In this document: one piece after another, positions 1 through 11,838 of the stretch
Layout of the letters: every line of letters begins with the position of its first letter
Numbering within the stretch: the stretch's first letter is position 1
Origin: Ancylostoma caninum
Lineage: Eukaryota; Nematoda; Chromadorea; Rhabditida; Ancylostomatidae
Assembly (NCBI GenBank): GCA_037903475.1
Contig: JBAJFG010000262.1
Location: 806,001-870,000, forward strand
Direction of reading: 5' to 3'
Length of the DNA stretch: 64,000 bases
Position numbers and translations under genes: made by a program
Notes under the pieces: model-generated
Database searches by the model: none
What the model was told of the DNA's origin: nothing
The model's input: the letters and a program-made list of their open reading frames with translations, nothing else

Positions 1-7
1 TTTTCAG

Positions 8-1001
8 GGTTCTTGCTTGAGCACCAGAAGTTTGGCATAGCAACCAATCTTGCCAATGTATTTGGTTATCAACCTATTGATGGAATTATGGGTTTGGCAT
101 GGCAGCGCATCGCTGTTGGCAATGTTTGTATTTTGAACTACATACTCAGATTATATAATTATGATATCTATAATATTTGAATAGTAGTAAATATTTCCAT
201 GTGAAAACTTGCTCTACAGACAACAGCACCAATGACAGCTCTCCTGCCATGGCTTGATCAACCTCTGTTCACTGTGTACATGGGGCGAAGGGTAAGAAGG
301 TTTCAATTCCTGCGATTTCATTGAAATTCCTGATCGATGGTATGTTTGAAGGCACACGTGTCTATGGGATGGCTTTCCGGCGTGATCACATTTGGCGCTA
401 TTGACCACGGACATTGTCATCCTAAAATCTATTGGGTGCCACTTTCCTGGCCCGGATATTGGCAGTTTGCCATCGAAGGCTTTCAAGTTGGAGGGTTTGT
501 GTCGAGACTACAGCAACAGGTACCTCTGCATAGCTTTCTTATTACCATTTTTCGAAGCTTCAAGCAATCAGCTTCAAGGCGATCTCCGACACCGGAACGT
601 CATGGCTTGGCGGTCCACCAGCTGCAATCTCTGGCATTATCAGAGAAGCAAGAGCGCGATATAGTCCGTACTATAGGATGTATGTGGTGCCATGCTCAAC
701 GATGAACAGCCATCCAGACCTCATATTCGCGATAAATGGTCACCGTTTCACTGTCCCCTCTGGGCAGTACATTATTGACTTGGGCACTGGAGGGGGATGG
801 GTTAGTTCTCTATTTTCGAAAGGTGTATAACTACTTATCTGTTATATTGTGCCATTACAGTGCACCTTGGCGGTGTTCCCCATCCAGGCGGGAGGATTCA
901 CCACTCAGTGGATTATGGGAACACCCTGGATTCGCACCTTCTGCAATACGTATGACTTTGGCAACAAAAGAATAGGCTTTTCTGTTGCTAGACCGTTGTG
1001 A
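8..1001 (+). CDS. Aspartic protease gene A, 3' part (group 1)
   Basis: Secreted pepsin-family (A1) aspartic endopeptidase; the 5' exons lie outside the window. Exons read 8-123, 220-291, 352-519, 579-800 and 861-1001, all with GT..AG introns and open frames, giving about 238 residues. The first visible exon carries the conserved block FGYQPIDGIMGLAW. The exon at 579 carries the second catalytic motif, AISDTGTSWLGG. The last exon ends ..NKRIGFSVARPL. An AATAAA at 1062-1067, 61 bases past the stop, is the likely poly(A) signal. Exon lengths (116, 72, 168, 222, 141) match the complete genes at 6448, 12880 and 31216 exactly, which supports the model. The catalytic Asp of the C-terminal lobe is intact. 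The N-terminal Asp motif cannot be judged. Activity is inferred from family; the substrate is unknown. Confidence 0.9.
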
Positions 1002-1061
1002 GTTACTATAGAACAAGGTCTGGGAGGTGAAGCGTAATATATTGTTGTTGTTCCATCCGTA

Positions 1062-1067
1062 AATAAA
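1062..1067 (+). terminator. Poly(A) signal of aspartic protease A
   Basis: A canonical AATAAA lies 61 bases after the TGA stop of the preceding gene, a normal nematode spacing for a short 3' UTR. Confidence 0.6.
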
Positions 1068-1597
1068 GTTGTTAATGTTTACTGGTCGTTTGGATTCTGT
1101 TCCATGTAATACGTGCCCGATTGCCCGATTTCCCGTAAGTCTTATTCAGTAGTTTGAACACAAGGAAAAAACAACCAAGAAATTCACGCACGCGTGAAGC
1201 ACTCGCGTGTTATCTATTGGTCACGACACAGGTAACTTACCCGCTTTAGTGTGCACATGCTACTGGCGTGTTGATACTAGGTGATGCCGCATGCGTAATT
1301 GAGATTACCTGGGGTAAACTTATTAACTCCCCACAATATCATTCATCAGGAGGATGGGTGCCGACACATTTACCATTGGCAAATTCAATGATGCACCCAG
1401 GCCCAACACAGTGGAGGGGAGCGAATGCCTAACCAGTATGTGCAAGGGAAAAGAACCTGGATCTCCACCACTTTGGGAGACACACCCACACAGAGGAATA
1501 AAAATAGTAAAAGTATTAGATCTAGCGCTAAATAATCAAAAGTCACTCCCAAAAGAAAAGCAATAAAAATAAACATCTCAAAATAAGCTAATCCTAA
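1068..1597. other. Intergenic, nothing recognised
   Basis: AT-rich spacer between the protease 3' end and the Penelope-like remnant. A 70-codon open frame from 1354 has no recognisable motif and I treat it as chance. Confidence 0.4.
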
Positions 1598-2710
1598 CTA
1601 TTTTACCAGTTTACAAAGTTTAATTTATACAACAACGTTAACAACAATAAAGCTGTCGATGCCGTCATATCCCTATACAAACAACACCAAACCCAAATTC
1701 CAAACATGAGATTTGACTCAGATGACATCATTTTCTTGGATTACATCGAACGCACGTCGCTAACAACTCACATTCTGCTGTATAAGCGGCACGTCGACGA
1801 TGTTTTCGTGATTGGGTGCGACAAAGCGGAAGTTGTGAAGAGACTGGAGCAGTTGAATGCGGTTGACGACAACGTATCTTTTACCATGGAAAAACCTGAT
1901 GAGGACGGATTTCTCCTGTTTCTAAATACGAAGATAAGGATAGTTGATGGTCAAACGAAATATTTCTGGCACAGGAAACCAGCTTCACGCAACATCCTGG
2001 TGCACTCGAGAAGTGCTCACCCAGTCTTCGTAAAAGCGAATGTGGTGCGGAACTTCCTGAAGGCCAAAGATCCATTGTGCACAACAACGAACTCTGCAGT
2101 AGAAAGTGACGCTGGTCGCATACTCGATGAAAATGGGTACCATATACAAATTCAACGAAGATGGTTCCCACTTTCAACTATGGATGGTCTGACACTCGCC
2201 CCTCCATATGTGGGAGACAGTTGTGCTCGGAAAATAATTCAGGTTGTGAGGGAATCGCAGCTGCCCATCCGACTTGTATTCCGCTCTCCACCGACGCTGA
2301 AAGGCCTGCTCACGTCCACACGCATTTACGAAAATAAGTGCATCGAAACGGACTGTCATTACTGTACTGAAAAGAAGATCTGCGACCTTCGAGGTACTGT
2401 ATGTTTGATTGAATGCGCTGGATGTGGTGAAAAGCATATTGGAGGAACGATGAGGCCGCTGCGCAGAAGGCAAGATGAACACAGGCTGGCGTTGGCAAAC
2501 CCTGCTTCATACACGAAGAAAAGATTTTCGAGGCATCGGACTCTAAGGCACACGAACGAACCACCACCTGTGTTCACTGTCCGTGTTCTCCACCGTAACC
2601 TCAAGAGGACGTTGGGGAGAAAGATAATGGAAACCAGGGAAATAAGAAGGAATGAACCAGAAATAAACCCTAAAGAAGAGCTAGATGAAGCGTTAGGCTT
2701 GATCAGCTGA
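1598..2710 (+). mobile_element. Penelope-like element, RT 3' part plus GIY-YIG endonuclease
   Basis: One open frame of about 370 codons runs from 1598 to the stop at 2708-2710, with the first ATG at 1706. The N-terminal part shows reverse-transcriptase features: NNNKAVDAVISLYKQ around 1636-1681, then YKRHVDDVFVIG near residue 27 from the ATG, which is the Y-x-DD catalytic block. The C-terminal part has CHYC followed by CLIECAGCGEKHIGGT and RPLRRRQDEH, the zinc-ligand and GIY-YIG nuclease region typical of Penelope-like retroelements. The N-terminal half of the RT is missing, and HVDD departs from the usual YxDD/YVDD context, so this is a 5'-truncated copy. The frame is nevertheless uninterrupted over 1.1 kb, so the insertion may be fairly recent. 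No pLTR was found. Confidence 0.85.
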
Positions 2711-5248
2711 TTAGATTGCTGGGCTCACTCGCGTCCTGGTCCCAGTAAAACCCACTCTACTACCGCCAGAGAAGGGTGGAGCACCGTTCCTTCTTTGTAG
2801 TCAACTCCTTTGGTTCAGTTACAATAAGTTCTCTTTTATAGATTGACATCACTGTGTTGTCACTAGGGTCATCTTTTCTCGTCTCACCACACGGTACCGT
2901 TGTCAATTTGCTTGCGTCTGTTTGCATGCCGATGATGTTGTATTGAATGAAAATTAAGGTATGACGAAGGGACTAATTGCCAAAAGCTAGCCGGAACAAA
3001 CTGTAAAGGGAGCTCCTCAACAAATCAAGAATAATTAATCAGAAATGAGACTCAGAGACAAAAGTATATTAGTTTACAAAGTGTTATAAAGAACCCGTTC
3101 TGAGCTCCTCGCGTGAGCATGCCATTGCTCCCTCCCCCGGACCCGCCACTCCTGTGGCACACAACAATGTTGAAAAATAGTAGAAACGCACACATCTAAA
3201 GAGAGAGAATATGAAGGAAACACTCTCGATGAACCCACTGGCGAAGGAAAGCCATCCTAGTTCACAACCGCCTCTATTGTGGGAGAATGCTTTAATAGAT
3301 TATGGCTAACGTTGTTTCATAAAAATTTTGAACACACGTCCCCTATCCCGCTTAAGATTACAGCAAAGAAAATATTTTGTTTGTAAAATCATGACGTTTA
3401 TGAGCACTTAAATTTTGAAGGCATACTTTTGATCATATTCCAAAGACGAATAACAAAACACGTTTTACACTGCCACATAATCATATTTCCGAGCTTGATA
3501 AAAGGATGGATGAAGGAAACGACCCTTGGCCGAAAGCATGACATGGGACTGATCTGTTGTTGAACTTAGGCGCAAAACATGTTAGATGTTTCCATACAAG
3601 GTGTTCCAAAATATCTTCCATCAAAATATTTATTCAATTTATAAAAGCTACTAACTGAAATAGAAATAGGTATGAACCTCGTTCCATATAACTATCATTG
3701 GGGGTAAAATCGTGGCACAACGACTATGATTAGAGACAGTGCAATGTCTTCATTTTCATAGAACAAAATGGCGGACAGTAGATACAACAATGGTGGTGCG
3801 GTGCTGTGCTGGAGGTCTCGTGCAACTATGATTTCATAGAATTAGCAGTAACAGGCTGTCGTGACCCACGAACTTATGATGAGTCACGTGTATGCAGGAA
3901 TGTTTATGTATTCCGAGATATAATGCATATGCTGCCAACTTCGCCTCCGCCTACCTTCACACTATAAGAGTTACAGCCAGAACCACAAAACAGCCTTCAC
4001 CTTGGTCTTACCCTCAGTACAAGCCCTTGCAAAACGAGTAGTGAAAGGAGAGGAAAGGAATGTAAGTAAGGAATGTAAAAGAGAGGAAGTGTAAGATAAA
4101 GAGAAAGCGAAAGGAAGTAAGCTAAGCAACATATTTTGGTCAACGTCATATTTTATTTTGTGCGAGAATTTCAACATATGTTTTAAATATAGCTTTTGCC
4201 GAAACACCAAAACTCATCGGACCTGATGCAGTTAGGCAAAATGCTTTGTAACATGTTCGAAGAAATTCTGACGAATTTTTACAAGTGGTGTCCAGAGGAA
4301 GACCAAGATGAAATCTTGAGAACATCGTGGTTGCAAGCCTGAAATGCAGTCTCGCTGGAGACCTCAAATGTATGTCTCCTTAAAATGTGGCGCTACAAAC
4401 ATTGTTCTGCCACCAGTACCGATTATTCTGACATCCTCAACTCCAATATTTTGAAGATGGTGTAGTTTTGGCTGCTACGATTAACGCCTCTGTACGTTAC
4501 ATACAGAAAAATCTGTGCCTTTAGAAACTCTCCTTCTTATACAAAAGATTGCTGCATTCGTTTGCAAAAAAAAAAAACACTATAGTGTCAATATTATAGT
4601 ATGTGTCAGCATAAGTCCTTGCGCTTTTTTCATTTGCATTTTTCTCTTTTCCATTGTTATCTTTTAGGTATGTGTCATTGACCATTTATAAGCACTGATC
4701 ATGCTCTGTAACTACAAGGTTCTCTAGTTTTGCATTTAAGAAATGGAATATTGAGCCAATAAAACAAAATTGCGAAAACGACCTATGCTAAATGCGAAAG
4801 AGAAGTTCTGCTTGAAATGACCGTTCATCGGCAATCTTCTAAGCTCAAAGAAAACATACGTACTCGGTCTCGATGACACCAACCACTTCGACTGAACAGA
4901 TTTCATTCACGAAGTCCTGAGAATTGTCCAAGAGGAATAGTGTGGTTCAGATTGGCAACATAATTCTCAAAGCTACCGTCTAAACTAACTAACTCTGAAC
5001 GGTTCCATTGGCAAGGGTCTAGGCATGCTACTGCAGGATAACGGTGGGTCCAAAATTGCAGTCAAACTGGCCCTCCAAAAGTTCTATTGATGATGAGGAG
5101 AAGAAATTTTATGGAGAAATTATACAAGTAAATTTAAGGTGTTCAGATTGAGCAAGAGAAAGACGTTTAATTGTGCATACTGCGAAACGGCGATTAATTT
5201 ATAGCCTGATGGTTCAGACTGTTTGGATAATCTGTAAGTAAAAATGGG
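2711..5248. other. Intergenic, no supported gene
   Basis: AT-rich sequence with only short open frames on both strands (longest under 80 codons), none with a recognisable motif. A run of ten or more A lies near 4567. I see no RNA gene or inverted repeat here. Confidence 0.4.
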
Positions 5249-5567
5249 TTAGGGAATAAGTCCGTGCAGTTTTTTTCAAGTTGTTTTTCACGGTGTTTTG
5301 AGCCTTGCTTTACTTAACATCATACTCCATTTTGTAGCTCTTGTTTTGCTCCTTGCAACCTATGCAACCTCATTTTTCAATTCTTACTTTGCCTTGTTTT
5401 CTACTGCATGGGTTGTGATCACCCAAGTCGACAAAATTAAACCTCCCCCTAATCGACTATCGTTTGACTTCAATCGTGGATCAAATGTGGCTCAATTGGC
5501 TAGAGATATCAACGACGTTTGGACAGAAACCTTTACTGCCGAAAGGACAGCATGTAAGTGGTAAACC
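5249..5567 (+). pseudogene. Mariner-family transposase N-terminal fragment
   Basis: A short open frame contains RLSFDFNRGSNVAQLARDIN followed by a FTAERTACKW-like stretch (about 5449-5564). This matches the helix-turn-helix start of mariner (DD34D) transposases, where a ..F..G.. block precedes a RTV.KWF-type end. The stretch TTAGGGAATAAGTCCGTGC at 5249-5267 looks like a mariner terminal repeat at the expected distance upstream. The frame stops directly after the KW pair, and no DDE catalytic region or right terminal repeat was found downstream. This is therefore a truncated, inactive copy. It belongs to a different mariner lineage from the copies at 29002 and 49810, because the terminal repeat differs. 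Confidence 0.55.
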
Positions 5568-6400
5568 CAATTCAGACCCAAATTCGACCGTGAAGGAGGT
5601 TGCTTTGGATATCAGGAATTATCACTACCGATGCTAATTCTCAACAATGTTTCAGCTTAGCTAACGCATTTTGATGAATCCTAAAATGATCGTCCACACT
5701 GGGTATGCTCGACTTCCCTGTACAAATTTCACCAAAATGACTGGAAAGAAACTCGAATGTAGGGGTCTTTCACTACTACCGACTCTACAGGTTTGGTGCA
5801 GTCACACACAGCTTATTTCGTTCTGTTCCCTATTGATTTCACAAACTTTATACAAGAGTTGCGGTTAGGCGCTATAAATTGAGTCATCTCAAACAAAGCA
5901 ATTTTAGACACGGAGCTGACAAGCTGCCATGTCTCTGGCAGCATTAGTAGAAGAGGGAAGGAGCTATGCAATCCATTCATTGTGGTTTAAAATGTTCGTG
6001 GAAGGTGGTGATTTCTATGCCTATGCAAAACCGCACGAACTTATCCCCGAACCCAATACTAAGAGTTACCAGCATTATTTGTGTTCCACGATAGTTCCGG
6101 AACAGTATTACAGTCGTAGCCGTGGAGAAGAAACTGTATTCACATAGCATTAACAATCAGACTATAAATATTTCTGTTAGAACGAAATTTATTTCCACAT
6201 CTGATATGGGCATCTGTTAATTCTTTTGCTTGAGAAATTAAAAAGCCTGTGTAGAAATGGTGGTGCTCACTGGCTGCTTATTTGTAAACGCTAGTAGTAG
6301 ATAGTCTCTATGAGGTTTTGCTTCTTTGTCTCAATCATTTCGAACTACTGAATTGCTGTGTGGATACGACACGGTCCCTAAGGTCGCAGTTTCTGCAAGA
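5568..6400. other. Intergenic, no supported gene
   Basis: Decayed sequence after the mariner fragment. A 72-codon open frame from 5929 has no recognisable motif. Nothing else is supported before the poly(A) signal of the next gene. Confidence 0.35.
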
Positions 6401-6406
6401 TTTATT
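6401..6406 (-). terminator. Poly(A) signal of aspartic protease B
   Basis: AATAAA on the minus strand, 42 bases beyond the TGA stop of the gene whose last exon is 6448-6588. Confidence 0.6.
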
Positions 6407-6447
6407 AGTACAAACTACAATTCGAAAACGTGGAATTTCTGAACGTA

Positions 6448-8532
6448 TCACATCTCTTTCGCAAGTGAAAATCCGATACGTGAATTTCCAAAATCATGAA
6501 TGTGACAATAAGTGCGAATGAATGGATCTCCTAAAATCCACTGTGTGCTGAATCCTCCTGACTGGATGCCAAAGAATGCCAGAGCACACTGTAATCAAAC
6601 AGAGATTCTTGATGCGACTATCGGAATCAAGGAGAAATCGACTTACATATCCATGTCCAAGCTTCATATCAATTACAAATTGGTGAGATGGGATGACGTA
6701 TTGATGACCACTAATTCTGAAGATGAGCTGGGGCTGCGCCCACATTTTCGCGCACGGAACGACGTACATTCTGTGGGCGGGCATGTATTTAGCATTAGTC
6801 GCTCGTAAGATACCATTCAATACTGCCATTGGAGTGCCAATGAATGATGTTCCGGAGTCGGTGATCACCTAGATATGCCCTGATATTTCAAAGACATGCA
6901 AATTTAGTCAGTTTCCTGACTAAATTTTAAGGATAGCAATAATCATGCTGTGTTGTTCAATCTTTAAGGTCTCCATTTCTTCCAGCAGCTTTCCTCTCCC
7001 CTCCTGTGCAGTTCAACAGCAATTCAAACTAGTCATAAGGCGGAGCGGTGTACAATCCCCTTCAATCATTTTTTTTTGCATCGCAGAACACTACCCATCT
7101 GGTCAGCCGCGCACATCTACGCGGCGACATCTACGCGGCGCGGCACGGGAGTTGTCTGTGATGTTATGCTGCATTTATGTGTTGTTTATGCTTTCCACCG
7201 TTCTTCATTGCCCTCTTTTCACTCCAAGATGTCTACATTGGTGTGACAGCAAACTTAAGCTAACGTCAATACTGTCAACGTCCGACTACAGTAGTGCCCA
7301 GCTGGGCTGCCGCGCCGTGTGGGTGATGCGGCGCGCTAAACCAGACGAGCGGTACTCCGTGATGCAAAATTGATTGAGCGTTACTGCGTGTAAACCTCAG
7401 TTATCTATTCTCCCACCTGATCAACCGAATTCCAAACAAAATTTCCAATTTGGAAGCCTTGAATTGGGAACTGCCAATATTTAGGAAGTGACAGGGGCAC
7501 CCAATTTATGGCTTCTATGCAGTGAGTGGTGTCCAGAGCCCCGTATTGTATGTATCCAACCATTGCGCCGTATGACATTGTAGTCTGAAACTCAAGAGCT
7601 GGTGAAAAATTGCAAAGTGGTAAGAAAATCTGAATGAAGTGAAGTTTACCCTTCTACCCAGCCAAATAGTGAAGAGTTTCTTGTCAAGACTCGGAAGAAT
7701 TGCTTCCAGAGGTGTTTTAGTCTAAAAGGTAGCATAGTGAGCTCTTAAACAAATTACCAAAAGGAACTAAGAAATTACATTTCCTTTAGCCAGCGAGGGC
7801 CATCCGAGACCAAAAATGCCGTCAATTGGCTGATACCCGAAAACGTCAGCTATGGAGGTGGCCACGCCGAATTTCTGGGCCTCCACTTTGAAGCCTAAAG
7901 GAACTCATGAAATGGATTCTACACCGCTAAGTGAAAAATTGGAAGGAACCTGCGAAGTTGATAGTATCAGTGCCGTAGTAGCCATCTGCTGATCCGGTAT
8001 AGTATTTAATGTGAAACCCTTGGGGAATTTTCCTGAATGTACTCGAGGCACCGGGTTTGAATTTCAATTTCGGCCGATAACCCGCTGGATATCCCGTGCA
8101 CTGGCGCTGTCCACATGCCTGGTCGATTACCCACATGTTCGACGACCCAGTGTCCATGTGGAGGTAGAAAATTTGACCTGAATCCAGAAATTTGGGTAGC
8201 AACGTCGTTTGAATTATTGTTGAAACCAACTCACGAGGCGTTCCAACACCCACTACTCCAAGGTAAAACTGGTCGAAGTAGTCGTTGAGCCCCTGCCATT
8301 TCCATTCAAGGTTACTGTACCGAATCTTGTCCTGTTTCTCGAGAAATTCCGTGTAATTGCCGGTCCTGGAGCGAAAACTGTTAGCCTTTGGTAACTGCAT
8401 TTAACGGGAAACTCACGCAATCAGGTTTTTGGCAAGAGATCCCCAGTCGTAGACCTCCATTGTGAAATTGAGCGTGTGCCCAATATGTAGCATGGAAAGA
8501 ATCGCGGAAAGAAATACCCAAGTAGCCTTCAT
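6448..8532 (-). CDS. Aspartic protease gene B, complete (group 1)
   Basis: Secreted A1 aspartic endopeptidase of 397 residues. Exons on the minus strand are 8417-8532, 8235-8365, 7950-8177, 7779-7894, 7650-7721, 7417-7584, 6647-6868 and 6448-6588; all junctions are GT..AG and the frame stays open. Residues 1 to about 20 (MKATWVFLSAILSM..) are a signal peptide, followed by a short propeptide. The first catalytic motif is HMDTGSSNMWVID (Asp91) and the second is VITDSGTSFIG (Asp281). Asp-Ser-Gly is an accepted variant in this family. The active-site flap reads IKYYTGSADG: the flap Tyr is kept but the following Gly is replaced by Tyr. The gene stands head to head with gene C (start 12880). The start codon directly follows a TTTACAG acceptor, fitting spliced-leader trans-splicing. 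The 0.55-kb intron at 6869-7416 contains a GC-rich repeat. Confidence 0.95.
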
Positions 8533-8541
8533 CTGTAAAGG
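8533..8541 (-). promoter_or_regulatory. Probable trans-splice acceptor of gene B
   Basis: On the minus strand CCTTTACAG abuts the ATG. A splice acceptor with no upstream coding exon is the pattern expected for spliced-leader addition in nematodes. No transcript evidence is available. Confidence 0.5.
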
Positions 8542-8675
8542 ATGAGCTACAATAACCAAGCAGAAAGTGAGCAGGTGTTCTATCATTTGTGTATGGTACG
8601 TTAGGTGGTGAAAAAGGATAATAAAGGCGAATTTCTGCGAATTTTAAACACGGATGTCACAACAGGGCTGAGCTG

Positions 8676-8683
8676 TTTTTATA
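8676..8683 (-). promoter_or_regulatory. TATA box candidate of gene B
   Basis: TATAAAAA on the minus strand lies about 144 bases upstream of the start codon, leaving room for a short outron. A GATAAG-type motif sits further up at 8745-8750. Intestinal genes of nematodes are often controlled by GATA factors (ELT-2), so this fits gut expression, but the assignment is inference. Confidence 0.4.
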
Positions 8684-11242
8684 CCCTTTTAACGAGCGTA
8701 GTTCTCGTGTAGTCCTGCCTTACTACTGGAAAACAATAATATCCGATAAGAGAGCAGCGCTATCCTGTATAAAGAAGTGCATGTCTCTGCAGATTTGCTA
8801 CAGCAGCCCCTTTGGCTGCAGTCGTTGATGTTCAAGGTACACATTTGGTCTTATTACCCAGTGTTTAGCACTAGCGTGAGCGAGAACAGCGAGCTTATTT
8901 TTCTCACATTAAGCCTAAAAGATTAATAGATGATATTTCTCTGTGCCGTTCGGGTTTGTAGATGGAATTCTTTACTTTAATCGGCTCGACGTTCCGACTG
9001 TTGTAACGTCCTCTTCAGAGGCCTGAAAATGGTCTTAATGCTACATATGATCTGGACCACCATACCTTAATCTCTCCTAGGAAATTGCGGACATTCTCTC
9101 GAACACATCTAGAAATCCCTCAACTGGGTCTCACAACATACCAGGAATTCCACCGCTTTCGCGATTTTCGTCCGCACTGCTCGATGACACTCTCAACGAA
9201 TGAGTGCTATTAAGGACCCAAGATGGTACACAGGTCATAGATACAGCAACAATCCACAGCTCACAGAAAGAAAGAGAGATGAAGGGCAGGAAGTCATTCG
9301 TAATCGCCAAGCACTCTTTTCGGCTGTCCATCTTTCAATTCCGAAGCGAAATCCAAAACGCTTCTAGGAGCTTCCTTGCCGAGATCTCAGGCTTGTAGGC
9401 TAAAATCGTGCACGTGACGTTGAAGTCCAAACCGTTGCGCTCGTCATGTCTGTTTCCCTAACATCGACACCGAGCTGCCACGTGTTTTGCTTGCCAAGAG
9501 TTCTCTTATACATACACCGAGTGCTCGTCCGGTTTCACCTGAAATATTAATAAATCCTAATTAGATAGCAGATACAGACTCCCACACTATCTGGTCCACC
9601 ATGGAAACCACCGTTCTGTAAACCATCACCTAATGTTAGTGATGAATAACATGTCATGCTGACCCTGTGAAAAATGATGAAGGAGGAAGGAAGACACAGG
9701 GCTCAGAGGAGTGGCAATGCAGCTAAACCATTATATAATCCACTGAATTAGCCAAGAACCGTAGTGACCTTCGCCTCAAAAACATTTTTTCGGGACTCTT
9801 CCTTCGTTAGCCTCACCTTAACAAAGTCAGGTAGTCATTTCTTAATATTTATCCATCAATTTTCGAGGTTTCCTATTCTTTGAACTCCTGCTCTCCTTTC
9901 GCGTCTCAGAGGTTTTCACTGCTCACATCTTCCTCCTTGTATTTTTCTCCCTGTGGTTTGCAATCGAGTATTGTGCGAAATAGGTGACAGGTTGTGTGAG
10001 CTGCCAACTAGAGATTTGTTCAATCATCATAAAAAATTTCTTTTATTTGGGACTTATTAACTTGCACTTATGGCATGTCACGAATGTATTTACCGTCCAT
10101 TAATCACAGTACTGTCCAGAAAAGGATGGAAAAAATGTTGCTTTGAAACGATTTGGGAGTTTTTTTTTTGGAATTTGACTGATCTCTGTTTGCACCAATG
10201 GGATTTTCCACATTCTAAGGTATGCAAAAAGGAGAGGCTTAAACGAGTCTTCCAAAGGAACCACTACCAATCCTATTTTCTTGACAAATCAGATTCAGCG
10301 GAAGGGTGCTTCCGCCAGCACTGTCCTTCGCCGGCAAGTGCTCCATGCCTCCTAGCGCAGCCAGGAACTCCCGGTTACTTCTCTGTAGCGCTGCTCCTAT
10401 CATTGTCGTACCATGTGGACTGCTGGTGTTGTTTATCGACACATGTGTTGTTCTGTCATCTACATATCTTTTGCCTTGCGACGCTACGCTTCCCGTGGTT
10501 AACACTCGACGAATGGCTTGGTGAGTATGCGCGCGCCTGCCATTTATGCAGTTTTGGCGGAGGGGGCGGAGCCTAACGTGCGCGTGCGAGGAGCGTGGGG
10601 CCATTGCGCGCCGCGACCTGAGACTCTTCGAAAGTGTTGCAAATAGAGTCGCACGAAGTCGCGACAAGGGGGGGGGGGTGAAGCGTCAAGACAACTTGCA
10701 AACCTTGCGAAACAATGTGGTTGAATGACAATTAGAGTGGTCATTCCTATATTTCTTATCTGCTCTGCAAAGGCCCAAGTAGCTATCAGACCATTTTTGA
10801 ATCAAGATACCCTTTAGATATATGTAGATTGGTGCATCTTAAAATCAAAATGGTCAGATATAAAATTTTATTAACTTTCTGGGAGTGCTATCGTATTGCT
10901 GTGTTGCACTTCCAGAACAACCATGCGCCATTTCCGCGTGCTAGACCTCACAACCAGTGGGTGCTGGTTTGGAGAATTTTTTCACTTTGTATCTTTACAT
11001 AATATCTTTACGTATGTGCATTTGTCAAATTATTCCATGTTTTTTATATTTTCTTCATATTGACTTGAAAAGATAGCATCACTAGTGAGTGCACTAAATA
11101 TTCATAAATGAGGATTGAGAGGTGAAGTATTTACTCCTTCTCTGCTACATATCTCTTCTGAGGAAGTACACATGTTTTGTACTAAATTCCAATAATTATT
11201 TAATTTGTTGGATACTCTCAAGTTCGTATGAACTTCCTTCGT

Positions 11243-11329
11243 AGTTGATATCAACTTTATAACACCAGCACTTGATAATGCTGTTAGATAAAGTTGATAT
11301 CAACTTTATAACACCAGCACTTGATAATG
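11243..11329. repeat. 49-bp tandem duplication with a palindromic core
   Basis: The block AGTTGATATCAACTTTATAA and its continuation to CACTTGATAATG occurs at 11243-11280 and again at 11292-11329. Each copy contains the perfect palindrome TTGATATCAA. Confidence 0.75.
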
Positions 11330-11790
11330 TTGTACTCTTTCAAAATGCCCTACTAATGTGCAGTCACTGTACCAGGAATTCAACCTTATCGCATGAGGGC
11401 AGTACTATCACGGAGGACGCGAATCCACGAGACTGGTCAAACACCATTCGATTAATGATTGCCTAGGGAGGCGTTCCCTCGTTTTCAGGATCAAGTGAAT
11501 GCTGAAGTTATGAATTCTGTCGGTTTCACGATACCATTACTCATGGACGGGTAATATACTACTGCAGAAAAGGATGTAGAAGTTATTTTTATTCGTTACT
11601 ATATTTACGAAGCATTCATTTTGTATTTTACCTTGCTTGCGAAAATTGAGCTCAAGTGCGCTTAACGTGGTAAGCAGCTCTCAGTGAGGAAATCGCTTTC
11701 CTTCAGTAAATATCTACATCCAAAAGAAGTTAGTTAGCCTTTAAAAGGGTTATCGATCTGTATTAGTGGTCGTTAAAAATCGCTAGAAAC

Positions 11791-11838
11791 ATCATTTATT
11801 TATTTATTTATTTATTTATCTATTTATTTATTTATTTT
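11791..11838. repeat. (TTTA)n microsatellite
   Basis: About eleven TTTA units in a row with one C-containing interruption. Confidence 0.9.

Noticed and set aside
1354..1566. 70-codon frame after gene A
   Set aside because: No homology recognised, no splice or start context, adjacent to retroelement sequence.
5298..5430. Hydrophobic N-terminus as a membrane segment fused to the transposase
   Set aside because: Mariner transposases have no such segment; the T-rich stretch is the untranslated part between the terminal repeat and the coding start.
8985..9030. Penelope-like 3' hairpin
   Set aside because: The GGAACGTCG-type hairpin is suggestive, but no RT or GIY-YIG sequence adjoins it.
10070..10667. 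Overlapping open frames of 168 (+) and 142 (-) codons
   Set aside because: They occupy a GC-rich repeat-like block where stops are rare; no motif or splice support on either strand.
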